64,000 nt of DNA from an uncultured Paracoccaceae bacterium (GTDB taxonomy: Bacteria; Pseudomonadota; Alphaproteobacteria; Rhodobacterales; Rhodobacteraceae), in contig CALSOO010000001.1 in NCBI GenBank assembly GCA_943787985.1, positions 323,001 to 387,000 of the forward strand, given 5' to 3'. A model generated the notes under the pieces. That model ran no database searches, was not told where the DNA came from, and saw only the letters and a program-made list of their open reading frames with translations. Positions 22,638 to 35,162 of this stretch are shown here, piece by piece. The position numbers and the translations under genes were made by a program. How positions within the stretch are numbered: position 1 is the first letter of the stretch; each line of letters begins with the position of its first letter.

Positions 22638-22887
22638 CGCGCTATCCGGACTGGGGCCAACGCCCTAAATCCGAAATCATAACTGGAGTGGTCAAGATCC
22701 GTCCTAATGCTGGGCGCATCCTCTGAAAACCCACCGCCTTGTTCACCTCGGTACGGGAACATTGCGGTGTTTTTGCTTTGTCACACGCTAAGTGGCACCG
22801 CCGGAACATCAGACAGGCCGATACGACTTAGCCGCGGCGGGGTAACCTGACGCACCTTTCAGAGCAATAACGGGGAAGAAACCGCCA

Positions 22888-23259
22888 ATGCCTACGATCC
22901 AGCAGCTGATCCGCAAGCCGCGTCAGCCAAAGCGTAAAACGCTCCAAGTCACAGCACTTGGAACGTGCCCTCAAAAGCGTGGCGTTTGTACGCGCGTTTA
23001 TACAACGACACCGAAGAAAGCCAAACTCCGCGATGCGTAAGGTTGCCAAAGTGCGCCTGACCAACGGTTTGAGGTCATCTCCTACATCCCGGGTGAAAGC
23101 CACAACCTTCAGGAACACTCTGTTGTCCTGATCCGCGGCGGTCGTGTCAAAGACCTTCCCGGTGTGCGTTACCACATCCTGCGCGGTGTTCTGGATACTC
23201 AGGGCGTCAAAGATCGTAAGCAACGTCGTTCGAAATACGGCGCCAAGCGTCCTAAATAA
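22888..23259 (+). CDS. rpsL: 30S ribosomal protein S12, frameshifted as read
   Basis: S12 guards decoding accuracy and is the streptomycin target. The first frame reads [15 protein letters not shown]. Shifts follow near 22933, 22970, 23023 and 23065, recovering [43 protein letters not shown] and [20 protein letters not shown]. The whole span equals exactly 123 codons plus a stop, so insertions and losses balance. The PKKPNS and RVKDLPG segments carry the usual streptomycin-sensitive lysines. It ends at TAA 23257-23259. Confidence 0.95.
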
Positions 23260-23271
23260 GGAGAGCAGCAG

Positions 23272-25886
<2,615 letters not shown>

Positions 25887-25896
25887 GGGTAGACTG

Positions 25897-26481
25897 ATGT
25901 TGTTGCGAAACATGTTTGCAATGCTTCTGGCGATGGGCGTGTTGGCGGGGTGTCAAACGACAACCGCGCCGTCACAACCGGCCAAAGATGCTGCAAACAC
26001 GTCCGCTCCAGTAACTTCTACCAACACGGGTTCTGTTGCCTCTGTGTCCGAAGCAACTGTCACGCAAGCGCATGTTGTGGATGTCGAGGTTGTCGTAAAC
26101 CACAAAGCCATCGGTGTGATCTCTTTCGGAGACCTGAACGAGGCAATATTTGTGGAGCGGCTGGACAGCAAAGCAACACGCATTCTCGGCGCGGCCAATC
26201 CCGGTGGCGCCGTGAAAGCAAAGGCCGTGATCACCGTCAACAGTGTGATCATCGCAAGCAAGAACGTCCGGGCCAAAGCGTATGACTCCGTCATCGGCGC
26301 TCATGCCCAACTGTTTGATACTGCGACAGGTTTAAAGATTGGTGGCAAATTCCAGTTGGGACTGCAGGCAACCTATCGCCCTGCTCTCGCAGGCGGAAGA
26401 GACAGAGTTCTGTCACCGGAGCAAGAACTTGAGTTGATCACAACCCACTCTGTGACCAAGCTCAAAGAAAATATGTACTAA
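25897..26481 (+). CDS. Predicted lipoprotein between fusA and tuf
   Basis: A protein of about 194 residues starting at ATG 25897, ten bases after the fusA stop. The N-terminus [20 protein letters not shown] is a lipoprotein signal peptide with lipobox LAGC at residues 16-19, so Cys19 would be lipidated. The following 30 residues are a Ser/Thr/Ala/Pro linker. The rest has beta-type repeats ([20 protein letters not shown], then [20 protein letters not shown]). No known family is recognised. Its position inside the str operon implies high expression with translation factors; its role is unknown. Confidence 0.7.
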   Translation: MLLRNMFAMLLAMGVLAGCQTTTAPSQPAKDAANTSAPVTSTNTGSVASVSEATVTQAHVVDVEVVVNHKAIGVISFGDLNEAIFVERLDSKATRILGAANPGGAVKAKAVITVNSVIIASKNVRAKAYDSVIGAHAQLFDTATGLKIGGKFQLGLQATYRPALAGGRDRVLSPEQELELITTHSVTKLKENMY

Positions 26482-26515
26482 CACCACTCCCACGCGGAGA
26501 AAAAAGGAGCCCACC

Positions 26516-27693
26516 ATGGCTAAGGAAAAGTTTGAACGCAATAAGCCGCACGTCAACATTGGCACCATCGGCCACGTTGACCACGGTAAAACGACGCTGA
26601 CAGCGGCGATCACCAAGTACTTTGGTGACTTCCAGGCGTATGACCAGATTGACGGCGCGCCCGAAGAAAAAGCGCGCGGGATCACGATCTCTACCGCGCA
26701 CGTCGAGTATGAGACCGAAACGCGTCACTACGCGCACGTTGATTGCCCGGGCCACGCGGACTACGTGAAAAACATGATCACCGGTGCGGCGCAAATGGAC
26801 GGCGCGATCCTGGTTGTGAACGCGGCTGACGGCCCGATGCCACAGACGCGCGAGCACATCCTGCTGGGCCGCCAGGTTGGCATCCCGCACATGGTTGTTT
26901 ACATGAACAAAGTTGACCAGGTTGACGACGACGAGTTGTTGGAACTGGTTGAAATGGAAATCCGTGAGTTGTTGTCTTCTTACGAATATCCTGGCGACGA
27001 CATTCCGGTCATTCCTGGTTCTGCTCTTGGCAGCCATGGAAGGTCGCGATGAAGCGATCGGCGAAGAGTCCATCAAGAAGTTGATGGCGGCTGTGGATGA
27101 GTACATCCCGACACCCGCAGCGTGCGATTGACCAGCCCTTCCTGATGCCCGTCGAAGACGTGTTCTCGATCTCTGGTCGTGGTACGGTTGTGACCGGTCG
27201 TATCGAGCGCGGCGTGATCAACGTTGGCGAAGAGATCGAAATCGTCGGCATCCGTGACACTGCGAAAACGACCTGCACAGGCGTTGAAATGTTCCGCAAG
27301 TTGCTGGATCGCGGCGAAGCAGGCGACAACGTTGGCGTTCTGTTGCGCGGTATCGACCGTGAAGGCGTTGAGCGTGGTCAGGTTCTGTGTAAGCCGAAAT
27401 CTGTGAACCCGCACACGAAGTTCGAAGCCGAAGCCTATATCCTGACCAAAGACGAGGGTGGCCGTCACACGCCATTCTTCGCGAACTACCGTCCACAGTT
27501 CTACTTCCGTACCACGGATGTGACGGGCACAGTTGCGCTGCCGGAAGGCACGGAAATGGTTATGCCGGGCGACAACCTGAAGTTCAACGTCGAGCTGATC
27601 GCGCCTATCGCGATGGAGCAAGGCCTGCGCTTCGCGATCCGCGAAGGCGGCCGTACCGTTGGCGCGGGCGTGGTTTCCAAAATCGTAGAGTAA
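26516..27693 (+). CDS. tuf: Translation elongation factor Tu, frameshifted as read
   Basis: EF-Tu brings aminoacyl-tRNA to the ribosome. ATG 26516 gives [20 protein letters not shown], followed by VDHGKTTLT (the P-loop), DCPGHADY and MNKVDQVDD. The frame shifts near 27030 to [20 protein letters not shown] and near 27118 to [20 protein letters not shown], then is clean to 27693. The sum is the normal length of about 391 residues. It is the last gene of the str operon and is followed by a terminator. Confidence 0.96.
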
Positions 27694-27783
27694 ATTGTGC
27701 GGGCGTCAGCCCGGACAATTGGGGGGTGGCAGCGTATCGGAAGATGCGCGAGAACCCACTCCCTCTCTCTGAGGTACCAATCG

Positions 27784-27815
27784 AAAAGGCCGCTGGTTCT
27801 CCCAGCGGCCTTTTT
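27784..27815 (+). terminator. Intrinsic terminator after tuf
   Basis: AAGGCCGCTGG and CCAGCGGCCTT form an 11-bp stem around TTCTC and are followed by TTTTT. Confidence 0.92.
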
Positions 27816-27888
27816 GTATGCGCGCGCCATCACACGCCTTTGATCCAATTTCACTGGCATCCCGCCATAGTTGCTCTACACTCCACGC

Positions 27889-28428
27889 ATGCGCAAAATC
27901 CTGACCCTCCCCGCCCTTGCCCTGAGCCTCATTCTGATGCTGCCCGCCCTCGCCTTTGCGGCCAATGTTGACCGCTTTGCTGGCACCTACGTGGGCCAGT
28001 CCCAAACAGTGCTCGACACCGAAGCCAAAGGCCGCGACCTGCGCGCAACGATCACGCCGACAGACGACGGGTTCACGGTCAGCTGGACGTCGACATCCTA
28101 TCGCAAGAACGGGGAGGTCAAGGAAAGCACCAATGTGATCGACTTCGTCCCCAGCGCACGCGACAACATCTACGGCTCTGCGATGAAGACCAACATCTTC
28201 GGCAAACAGGTCCCGCTGGACCCGCTGAAAGGCGAACCTTTCGTATGGTCGCGGTTTGAAGGCGACACGTTTTCGGTGTTTTCCCTAGCGATCACCGAAG
28301 GCGGGGAATACGAGCTGCAAGAATATCACCGGACGCTGGCGGACGGCGGTCTGGATTTGCTGTTCCGGCGGGTAAAGAACGGAGTGCCCCAGCGCGAGAT
28401 CACGGCGTTCTTGGCGCGGGCGGAATGA
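27889..28428 (+). CDS. Secreted hypothetical protein
   Basis: ATG 27889 gives 179 residues that begin with a clear Sec signal peptide (MRKILTLPALALSLILMLPA, then LAFA with cleavage near residue 24). The mature part is mainly predicted beta strand (FAGTYVGQSQTV, LRATITPTDDGFTVSWTST, YELQEYHRTLADGGLDLLF), suggesting a small periplasmic barrel or sandwich. No named family is recognised. It stands alone between the tuf terminator and the rpsJ block. Confidence 0.65.
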   Translation: MRKILTLPALALSLILMLPALAFAANVDRFAGTYVGQSQTVLDTEAKGRDLRATITPTDDGFTVSWTSTSYRKNGEVKESTNVIDFVPSARDNIYGSAMKTNIFGKQVPLDPLKGEPFVWSRFEGDTFSVFSLAITEGGEYELQEYHRTLADGGLDLLFRRVKNGVPQREITAFLARAE

Positions 28429-28501
28429 CGGCCCTTTAACTTTCTTAACAGATCATTCAGTATGTGAATTGTCCTAACGATTAGAATAGGGTTGAATTTG
28501 A

Positions 28502-29203
28502 ATGGAAAAATGGTCCGAACAGGAAAAAAGAATACAAGTGCTTGAGGCTGGGTTAGCAGACATAGCCAGACCCAATGGATTGTATCAATTGAACGAAACT
28601 GCAGCTGAATCATTTATCCACAAGAAGTTGTGGAAAATCTGAGGTGCTTTGGCCTTCGTATTTGTTGCTCTTCAATCGGTTTCAGTATTTGTGATTTCTG
28701 AAATTGCCGCCGAGAAAGCCAGTTCAGAAGCATATGCCAAATCATATTCCCAAGCCTTTACAAACGCGGTTCAGAGCGTTTCACAAGCTGCATTGCATGC
28801 TGAAACGGCAAGGAACAGCGCTGAACAGGCGGACAAGCTGCTTAAGGCAACCTTAAATTCTGCTGAGCTTGCAGCACAGGTTGCAAGCTCAGCGTCCGTA
28901 GGGAAAAGTGTGGTCGAGATTGCGGATATTGTTTCAGAGCGTTTCAAAGCGGATGGCCTCATAGAAGCATCAATTACAAAAGCATTTCCAAAAGGCACAA
29001 TTGTGCTCAACTTACTGCAGCCAAAGTGCCCTCCTGGATTCAGCAGTGCAGGTTTTGTTGGGATCGAACTACAAGATAAAGGTCCACTTTTGCGGCTGTT
29101 AGAGGCTGATAAAGAGGTTTACGATCGACGTAATATCCGAGATGGAGACTCTGCTCTTGCGGGAACGGACGGCGTGAAGGCATATTCCTGCTACAAAGGC
29201 TGA
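28502..29203 (+). pseudogene. Membrane/coiled-coil protein gene interrupted by an in-frame TGA
   Basis: Reading from ATG 28502 gives 46 codons (MEKWSEQEKRIQVLEAGLAD and on to HKKLWKI) and then TGA at 28640-28642. The same frame stays open for another 187 codons to 29203. That second part starts with a hydrophobic helix (ALAFVFVALQSVSVFVIS), followed by a long Ala/Glu/Gln/Ser coiled-coil-like stretch and a C-terminal domain with two cysteines (KCPPGFSSAG, YSCYKG). Both halves look like one single-pass protein. A point mutation or a base-call error is likely. It is AT-richer than its neighbours. Confidence 0.55.
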
Positions 29204-29233
29204 TGCTGAACTATTCCGGATTAGACAAACCCC

Positions 29234-29262
29234 TTGCCACCTATCCCGACTCCCCCTATACG
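29234..29262 (+). promoter_or_regulatory. Promoter of the rpsJ (S10) block
   Basis: TTGCCA (29234-29239), exactly 17 bases, TATACG (29257-29262). A run of 17 bases ending in the -10 region is the same as in the rpsL promoter. The rpsJ start is 131 bases further on. Confidence 0.75.
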
Positions 29263-29392
29263 CCCAATCACGGAACAAGGGTGCGCCAACCGCGTGCCCT
29301 TCTTTATGTTTCGCCAAAAGACGCGATGAGGGTGCCGGATGAGCCGTTATCCTCCTCTCCGTTCTCAATCCCAACTCAAGGGATGATGACTT

Positions 29393-29710
29393 ATGGCTCA
29401 AAGCCAAAATATCCGCATCCGGTTGAAGGCGTTTGATTATCGCGTGCTGGATTCTTCCACACAAGAGATCGTCAACACTGCCAAGCGTACCGGCGCTTCC
29501 GTTCGTGGCCCAATTCCGCTGCCGAACAAGATCGAAAAATTCACAGTTCTACGTGGCCCCCACGTCGACAAAAAATCCCGCGACCAGTTCGAGATCCGCA
29601 CGCACAAGCGTTTGCTCGACATCGTTGATCCGACTCCCCAAACCGTAGACGCGCTGATGAAGCTCGACCTTGCGGCTGGTGTGGACGTCGAGATCAAGTT
29701 GCAGTCTTAA
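29393..29710 (+). CDS. rpsJ: 30S ribosomal protein S10
   Basis: Intact, 105 residues. S10 belongs to the small-subunit head and also acts with NusB and NusG in antitermination. Family runs are [40 protein letters not shown] and [20 protein letters not shown]. It opens the first S10 sub-block, 15 bases ahead of rplC. Confidence 0.99.
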   Translation: MAQSQNIRIRLKAFDYRVLDSSTQEIVNTAKRTGASVRGPIPLPNKIEKFTVLRGPHVDKKSRDQFEIRTHKRLLDIVDPTPQTVDALMKLDLAAGVDVEIKLQS

Positions 29711-29724
29711 GGAGGGTATAGAAT

Positions 29725-30447
29725 ATGCGCTCTGGAATTCTCGCAAAGAAAATCGGCATGACCCGCTTGTTCATGGAAGACGGTAAACAGATCCCTGTGA
29801 CCGTGTTGCAAATGGACGGCCTTCAGGTTGTGACCCAAAAGACAAACGAACGTGACGGCTACACTGCTGTTCAGCTTGGTGCTGGTACAGCCAAAGTGAA
29901 GCGCGTGAGCAAAGCCATGCGGGGGCATTTCGCCGCTGCAAAGGTCGAGCCCAAGCGCAAGCTGGTCGAGTTCCGCGTCACCGAAGACAACCTGATCGCC
30001 ATCGGCGAAGAGCTCTCTGCAGAGCACTTCCTGGATGGTCAAATGGTTGATGTTTCCGGCACATCCATTGGTAAAGGTTTCCAAGGTGCCATGAAGCGTC
30101 ACAACTTTGGCGGTCTGCGTGCGACACACGGTGTTTCCGTATCGCACCGTTCACACGGCTCTACGGGCCAGTGTCAGGACCCGGGTAAAGTTTTCAAAGG
30201 CAAGAAAATGGCCGGACATATGGGCGCTGCCCGTGTGACCACCCAAAACCTTCAGGTTGTCAAAACAGACGCCGATCGTGGCTTGATCATGATCAAAGGC
30301 GCTGTTCCGGGCTCCAAAGGTGGCTGGGTCACGGTCAAAGACGCTGTGAAAAAGAAATTGCCAGATGGTGTGCCGTTTCCGGCCGCTCTGAAATCGGCAG
30401 CTGCAGCGGCTCCGGCCGAAGCGCCTGCGGAAGGTGGTGAAGCATGA
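29725..30447 (+). CDS. rplC: 50S ribosomal protein L3
   Basis: Intact, 240 residues; an early assembly protein whose extended loop reaches the peptidyl-transferase centre. It shows [20 protein letters not shown] near the start and the loop [20 protein letters not shown], whose glutamine is the usual methylation site. The C-terminus has the Ala/Pro/Glu tail common in alphaproteobacteria. The stop overlaps the rplD start by four bases. Confidence 0.98.
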   Translation: MRSGILAKKIGMTRLFMEDGKQIPVTVLQMDGLQVVTQKTNERDGYTAVQLGAGTAKVKRVSKAMRGHFAAAKVEPKRKLVEFRVTEDNLIAIGEELSAEHFLDGQMVDVSGTSIGKGFQGAMKRHNFGGLRATHGVSVSHRSHGSTGQCQDPGKVFKGKKMAGHMGAARVTTQNLQVVKTDADRGLIMIKGAVPGSKGGWVTVKDAVKKKLPDGVPFPAALKSAAAAAPAEAPAEGGEA

Positions 30448-31062
30448 AACTTGATGTGATCAAACTGGACGGCGCCAAAGCCGGATCTTTGGACCTGGAC
30501 GAGGCCCTGTTTGGTCTTGAGCCACGTGCAGACATCCTGCACCGTGTTGTCCGCTGGCAGCGCAACAACGCCCAAGCTGGCACGCACAAGGTGAAAGACC
30601 CGCAGCGAAGTCAACTATTCCACAAAGAAGATCTATCGCCAAAAAGGCACCGGTGGCGCACGCCACGGCGCCCGCTCGGCTCCGATCTTTCGCGGGGGTG
30701 GCGTTTACAAGGGTCCGGTTGTGCGTTCGCACGGCCACGACCTGACCAAGAAGTTCCGCAAGCTTGGCCTCAAGCACGCTCTGTCCGCCAAAATGAAGCC
30801 GCGGCGAGCTGGTGATCATCGAAGACGCGTCCTCGGACGGCAAAACAGCAGCATTGGCCAAGCAGGTTAAAAACCTCGGCTGGAAACGTGCGCTGGTCAT
30901 CGATGGGGCGTCTGTGAACGAAGACTTCCTCAAGCCGCGCGCAACATTGAAGGTCTGGATATCCTGCCGACAATGGGCGCAAACGTATATGACATCCTCA
31001 AGCGTGACACACTCGTGATCACGAAGGCGGGCGTCGAAGCACTGGAGGCTCGCTTGAAATGA
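30444..31062 (+). CDS. rplD: 50S ribosomal protein L4, frameshifted as read
   Basis: L4 lines the exit tunnel and, in enterobacteria, regulates the S10 operon. ATG 30444 gives [20 protein letters not shown] and on to [11 protein letters not shown]. Shifts near 30603, 30800 and 30945 recover [38 protein letters not shown] and [20 protein letters not shown]. It ends at TGA 31060-31062, overlapping rplW. The intended length is about 206 residues. Confidence 0.95.
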
Positions 31063-31355
31063 GCGCCAAGGCAGAACATTACGATGTGATCCGCAAGCCG
31101 ATCATCACTGAAAAAGCGACCATGGCCTCTGAAGCCAACGCGGTTGTGTTTGAAGTGGCGATCGACAGCAACAAACCAATGATCAAGGAGGCTGTTGAAG
31201 CTCTCTTTGGTGTAAAGGTTAAGGCTGTGAACACGAGCATCACCAAAGGTAAGGTGAAACGCTTCCGTGGATCCTTGGGTCGTCGCAAAGACGTCAAAAA
31301 AGCATATGTGACGCTCGAAGAGGGCAACACGATTGACGTTTCAACCGGACTGTAA
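31059..31355 (+). CDS. rplW: 50S ribosomal protein L23
   Basis: Intact, 98 residues. L23 sits at the tunnel exit and docks trigger factor and SRP. It shows the family runs [40 protein letters not shown] and [19 protein letters not shown]. The start overlaps the rplD stop. Unlike in most bacteria, rplB does not follow; a terminator and two unrelated genes intervene. Confidence 0.98.
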   Translation: MSAKAEHYDVIRKPIITEKATMASEANAVVFEVAIDSNKPMIKEAVEALFGVKVKAVNTSITKGKVKRFRGSLGRRKDVKKAYVTLEEGNTIDVSTGL

Positions 31356-31377
31356 AGTCTTCGGTTTATGATTTAGG

Positions 31378-31410
31378 AAAACCCCGGTCTTGGAAGAGGC
31401 TGGGGTTTTT
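31378..31410 (+). terminator. Intrinsic terminator after rplW
   Basis: AAACCCC and GGGGTTTTT pair across a 20-base loop segment with partial inner pairing. It ends the first S10 sub-block. Confidence 0.75.
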
Positions 31411-31452
31411 CTGTTATCTTTTCTAATCGGGAGCCAATTTGCTTAAGACTAC

Positions 31453-32103
31453 CTAGCTTTGTGGCAACGCTGATTCAATCTTGAAAAATTTATCGTCTTC
31501 AACCCGTTGTTGAGCGCTCGTTAGCCCTAGGTCTGCTGATTTCATCAGGTATTGTTTGGACAATGTCTCATCATACAAAGCATATTCGTCCTGCACCAAA
31601 GCCAGAGCAAAATAATAGCATGCCTCCGGGTGATCCATATCTGCAGCACGTCTTTGCCATTCTATAAATAGATCTGGCGCAGAAAAACCTTTTGTTAGCG
31701 CCTCTTTAGATTTGCGAATGCCTTGAGCGATTTCGTGTACGTCCTTAGGTGTTAGCTTTCCAAGTGAATGAAGTTGTTCGAACAGGGTTAAGTTTGAAGT
31801 TACGTCTTCCGCAAGCAGAAAGCGCTTCGCGTCTTTGTACAATTGATCTTCGGATAGGAAGGGCTGCAACATCGCTAACCTTTCTTCTGTTTCTGGGGTC
31901 CCTTGTTTGTACTTGCCGCACCAGTCATCAAACCGCACACTTACAAAGTGCCGGTTTGCTGCTGTGTCACCTTTTGCATAGACTGCTCTTGGAGGATTAA
32001 ATCGGCATTCACCTGTCAATGGGGGATCGTCAGGGAAATGCCCATAAGCGCACTCGATACAACGCCCAGCTTGGGTCTTCGACGTATTTTTGCTGTTTTT
32101 CAT
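31453..32103 (-). CDS. Cys-cluster protein with a Sel1-like end
   Basis: A 216-residue protein with an N-terminal four-cysteine set C15-x2-C18, C33 and C62 (RCIECAYGHFPDDPPLTGEC, later DDWCGKY), probably binding zinc or an iron-sulfur centre. The middle is helical. The C-terminal part (AADMDHPEACYYFALALVQD and YLMKSADLGLTSAQQR) reads like one or two Sel1-type repeats. It is AT-richer than the ribosomal genes on both sides and lies on the opposite strand, between rplW and the cold-shock gene. The function is unknown. Confidence 0.6.
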   Translation of the reverse strand: MKNSKNTSKTQAGRCIECAYGHFPDDPPLTGECRFNPPRAVYAKGDTAANRHFVSVRFDDWCGKYKQGTPETEERLAMLQPFLSEDQLYKDAKRFLLAEDVTSNLTLFEQLHSLGKLTPKDVHEIAQGIRKSKEALTKGFSAPDLFIEWQRRAADMDHPEACYYFALALVQDEYALYDETLSKQYLMKSADLGLTSAQQRVEDDKFFKIESALPQS

Positions 32104-32385
32104 AATTAAAATCCCGACGTTTCCAACATAGTTTCCTTAATCCGCTACCGTTTGAGGATCAGCGGGCCGCCCATTGCTTATAGCCTCCTATGCAATGCGC
32201 GCATACCCGCCCATCTCTGCACGCTCTACGAAACTGCTTGCTATTGAGCCGTCAAAGCCTCATACGTCAAGTGCGACGTTACCTTCTATCGGCATTTCTG
32301 CTCCTTACGGCTCAGTCACTCGATCTTGAAAGACTTAGCCGACCTGCCGCATTCTGTGGGCAGGAACTTCTTAAGGAATATGACA
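32104..32385 (+). promoter_or_regulatory. Leader and possible promoter of the cold-shock gene
   Basis: A 282-base gene-free stretch. A candidate promoter is TTGCTA (32238-32243), 17 bases, CATACG (32261-32266). This leaves a leader of about 110 bases, as many csp genes have, with TGAGCCGT (32245-32252) able to pair with ACGGCTCA further down. The ribosome binding site AAGGA is at 32373-32377. Confidence 0.45.
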
Positions 32386-32592
32386 ATGGCCACAGGCACA
32401 GTCAAATGGTTCAACTCCACTAAAGGTTTTGGTTTTATCGCTCCGGATGGCGGCAGCAAAGACGTGTTCGTACACATCTCTGCCGTTGAACAAGCAGGCC
32501 TCACAGGCTTGAACGACAACCAAAAAGTGACATTCGACATCGAAGCAGGCCGCGACAACCGCGAATCTGCAACGAACATCGCACTGGCATAA
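32386..32592 (+). CDS. Cold-shock domain protein (CspA family)
   Basis: A 68-residue nucleic-acid-binding protein made of a single cold-shock domain. It carries RNP1 ([10 protein letters not shown]) and RNP2 ([11 protein letters not shown]). ATG 32386 gives the canonical [10 protein letters not shown] and sits eight bases after AAGGA; an ATG two codons earlier is less likely. Such proteins act as RNA chaperones or antiterminators. It has its own leader and terminator, so it is a monocistronic unit between rplW and rplB. Confidence 0.95.
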   Translation: MATGTVKWFNSTKGFGFIAPDGGSKDVFVHISAVEQAGLTGLNDNQKVTFDIEAGRDNRESATNIALA

Positions 32593-32631
32593 GCCTCTTC
32601 CCTTCACGGGGATGACAGGTTGAAAGATTGA

Positions 32632-32664
32632 AACGGGCGTATCCATCGGGATGCGCCCGTTTTC
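32632..32664 (+). terminator. Intrinsic terminator after the cold-shock gene
   Basis: ACGGGCGTATCC and GGGATGCGCCCGT form a long stem (one T-G pair) closed by ATC and are followed by TTTT. Confidence 0.9.
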
Positions 32665-32713
32665 TGTGTCCCACAGGCGGGAGCACCCATGTGCAGAACA
32701 GGGCGGATGGTCA

Positions 32714-32759
32714 TATAATACGCGCAAACTGCTTGACGCTCGGGGCTGTCCTTTATAGG
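32714..32759 (+). promoter_or_regulatory. Possible promoter(s) of the rplB block
   Basis: There is a perfect TATAAT at 32714-32719, though its -35 is poor. A TTGACG at 32733-32738 is followed after 15 bases by TATAGG (32754-32759). Neither fits the 17-base pattern of the other blocks, but a promoter is expected after the upstream terminator. Confidence 0.35.
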
Positions 32760-32775
32760 AGACAGCATCGGCTAC

Positions 32776-32797
32776 AGCCCCGGATTCGTCCGGGGCT
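32776..32797 (+). promoter_or_regulatory. UUCG hairpin in the rplB leader
   Basis: AGCCCCGGA and TCCGGGGCT pair perfectly around TTCG, a very stable tetraloop, followed by a T-rich stretch (TAGCTTTTGTTTTG). It could act as an attenuator for the rplB block. Confidence 0.55.
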
Positions 32798-32926
32798 TAG
32801 CTTTTGTTTTGTTCCCGCCAATTGCAGGGATCAGAATTCGCGACAAAAGGGCACCTACGGGGGCCTACAAACCAAGACGCCGCTCGGGCAACCGCGCGGA
32901 CACAAGCAAAACGGAAGACAGAAAAC

Positions 32927-33769
32927 ATGGCACTCAAGTCGTATAAACCGACGACGCCGGGCCAGCGTGGGCTGGTACTGATCGACCGTTCGGAGCTTTG
33001 GAAAGGACGCCCCGTTAAGGCCCTCACAGAAGGCCTGACGAAGAACGGCGGACGGAACAACACCGGACGGATCACGATGCGCCGCAAAGGCGGGGGCGCA
33101 AAGCGTCTCTATCGCATCGTAGATTTTCGGCGCAACAAAATGGATGTTACGGCCACGGTCGAACGCATCGAATATGACCCTAACCGCACAGCCTTTATCG
33201 CGCTCGTAAAATACGAAGACGGCGAACAGGCCTACATCCTCGCGCCACAGCGCTTGGGCGTCGGTGACAAGGTGATCTCTGCGACCAAGGCAGACATCAA
33301 ACCCGGTAACGCGATGCCTTTCTCTGGCATGCCCATCGGTACAATCATTCACAACATCGAGCTCAAGCCTGGCAAAGGCGGTCAAATCGCACGCGCCGCT
33401 GGCACGTATGCTCAATTCGTAGGCCGCGATGGTGGTTACGCCCAGATCCGTCTGAGCTCTGGCGAATTGCGTCTGGTCCGTCAGGAATGCATGGCGACTG
33501 TCGGTGCTGTGTCCAACCCGGACAACTCGAACCAGAACTTCGGTAAAGCGGGCCGCATGCGTCACAAGGGCATCCGTCCTTCTGTACGTGGTGTCGTTAT
33601 GAACCCGATCGACCACCCTCACGGTGGTGGTGAAGGCCGGACCTCTGGTGGTCGTCACCCGGTTTCCCCATGGGGCAAGCCAACCAAGGGTGCGCGCACA
33701 CGCAACAAAAACAAAGCGTCGCAAAAGCTTATTATCCGCTCGCGTCACGCCAAGAAAAAGGGACGCTAA
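32927..33769 (+). CDS. rplB: 50S ribosomal protein L2
   Basis: Intact, 280 residues; L2 is needed for subunit joining and lies near the peptidyl-transferase centre. ATG 32927 ([20 protein letters not shown]) is chosen over a longer open frame upstream. The C-terminal domain shows [20 protein letters not shown] with the critical histidine, then [14 protein letters not shown]. Its leader carries a hairpin. It opens the second S10 sub-block. Confidence 0.98.
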   Translation: MALKSYKPTTPGQRGLVLIDRSELWKGRPVKALTEGLTKNGGRNNTGRITMRRKGGGAKRLYRIVDFRRNKMDVTATVERIEYDPNRTAFIALVKYEDGEQAYILAPQRLGVGDKVISATKADIKPGNAMPFSGMPIGTIIHNIELKPGKGGQIARAAGTYAQFVGRDGGYAQIRLSSGELRLVRQECMATVGAVSNPDNSNQNFGKAGRMRHKGIRPSVRGVVMNPIDHPHGGGEGRTSGGRHPVSPWGKPTKGARTRNKNKASQKLIIRSRHAKKKGR

Positions 33770-33772
33770 TTT

Positions 33773-34051
33773 ATGGGTCGTTCTGTTTGGAAAGGGCCTT
33801 TTGTCGACAGCTATGTGTTGAAAAAGGCCGAAGTGTCCCGCGAGTCGGGCCGCAACGAAGTGATCAAGATCTGGTCGCGTCGCTCTACTATCCTGCCCCA
33901 GTTTGTGGGCCTCACCTTTGGCGTTTATAACGGCCACAAGCATATCCCGGTGAACGTCACCGAGGAAATGATTGGCCAGAAGTTTGGTGAATATTCACCA
34001 ACGCGGACCTACTACGGTCACGCCGCTGACAAGAAGGCGAAACGCAAATGA
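33773..34051 (+). CDS. rpsS: 30S ribosomal protein S19
   Basis: Intact, 92 residues; S19 binds the head with S13. It starts [20 protein letters not shown] and has [20 protein letters not shown] and [20 protein letters not shown]. Three bases separate it from rplB, and it overlaps rplV by four. Confidence 0.99.
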   Translation: MGRSVWKGPFVDSYVLKKAEVSRESGRNEVIKIWSRRSTILPQFVGLTFGVYNGHKHIPVNVTEEMIGQKFGEYSPTRTYYGHAADKKAKRK

Positions 34052-34440
34052 GCAAGGATAAGAACCCTCGCCGCGTTGCTGACAACGAAGCAATGGCAAA
34101 AACACGCATGTTGCGCACCAGCCCTCAAAAGCTGAACCTCGTGGCGCAACTGATCCGTGGCAAGAAAGTCGACAAGGCCCTCACGGACCTGACCTTCTCC
34201 AAAAAGCGGATCGCGCAAGACGTGAAAAAATGCCTGCAGTCGGCGATCGCCAACGCAGAAAACAACCACAATCTGGACGTGGACGAGCTGATCGTCGCCG
34301 AAGCTTGGGTTGGCAAAAACATGACACTGAAACGCGGACGTCCTCGGGCGCGTGGCCGCTTTGGCAAGATCATGAAGCCGTTTGCTGAGATCACGATCAA
34401 AGTGCGTCAAGTTGAAGAAGTGTCAGGGGAGCAAGCCTAA
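34048..34440 (+). CDS. rplV: 50S ribosomal protein L22
   Basis: Intact, 130 residues. L22 has an extended hairpin in the exit tunnel, seen here as [20 protein letters not shown]. The body includes [20 protein letters not shown] and [20 protein letters not shown]. It overlaps rpsS and rpsC, consistent with tight co-translation. Confidence 0.99.
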   Translation: MSKDKNPRRVADNEAMAKTRMLRTSPQKLNLVAQLIRGKKVDKALTDLTFSKKRIAQDVKKCLQSAIANAENNHNLDVDELIVAEAWVGKNMTLKRGRPRARGRFGKIMKPFAEITIKVRQVEEVSGEQA

Positions 34441-35147
34441 TGGGTAACAAAGTCAATCCAATCGGCATGCGTCTGCAAGTCAACCGCACTTGGGACAGCC
34501 GCTGGTACGCCGACACAAAGGATTTCGGGGACCTGCTTCTCGAAGACCTGAAAATGCGCGCCTTCATCAAAGAAGAATGCAAGCAGTCCGGCGTGGCCCG
34601 TGTGATCATTGAACGTCCGCACAAAAAGTGCCGCGTCACAATCCACACAGCCCGTCCTGGTGTCATCATCGGCAAGAAAGGTGCAGACATCGAAGTGCTG
34701 CGCAAGAAGCTGGCGAACCTGACAGACTCCGAATTGCACCTCAACATTGTTGAAGTCCGCAAGCCCGAGCTGGACGCAGCCCTCGTGGGTGAGTCCATTG
34801 CACAGCAGCTGGAACGTCGTGTTTCTTTCCGTCGCGCTATGAAGCGTGCCGTTCAGAACGCAATGCGTATGGGTGCCTTGGGCATCCGCGTGAACGTCGC
34901 CGGTCGTCTGGGTGGCGCAGAAATCGCGCGTACCGAATGGTACCGTGAAGGTCGTGTGCCCTTGCACACATTGCGTGCCGACATCGATTACGCCCACGTC
35001 GAAGCGACAACTGCTTATGGTATCATCGGGATCAAAACTTGGATCTTCAAAGGTGAAATCATGGAGCACGACCCGCAAGCGCGTGATCGTAAAGCTCAAG
35101 AACTCCAAGACGGCCCAACACCTCGCGGTGCTGGCGGTCGTCGCTGA
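34440..35147 (+). CDS. rpsC: 30S ribosomal protein S3
   Basis: Intact, 235 residues; S3 lines the mRNA entry channel. It starts [20 protein letters not shown], has a KH domain with [20 protein letters not shown], and a C-terminal domain with [20 protein letters not shown]. The length is normal. It overlaps the rplV stop by one base. Confidence 0.99.
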   Translation: MGNKVNPIGMRLQVNRTWDSRWYADTKDFGDLLLEDLKMRAFIKEECKQSGVARVIIERPHKKCRVTIHTARPGVIIGKKGADIEVLRKKLANLTDSELHLNIVEVRKPELDAALVGESIAQQLERRVSFRRAMKRAVQNAMRMGALGIRVNVAGRLGGAEIARTEWYREGRVPLHTLRADIDYAHVEATTAYGIIGIKTWIFKGEIMEHDPQARDRKAQELQDGPTPRGAGGRR

Positions 35148-35162
35148 TAGGGGGGCGATAAG

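Noticed and set aside
22470..22682. A 70-codon open frame covering the rpsL promoter
   Set aside because: It contains the whole TTGACA-17-TATACG element and is not protein-like.
28640..28642. Selenocysteine at the in-frame TGA
   Set aside because: The flanking sequence is a membrane-helix start, not a redox motif, and no selenocysteine insertion stem-loop is evident after the codon.
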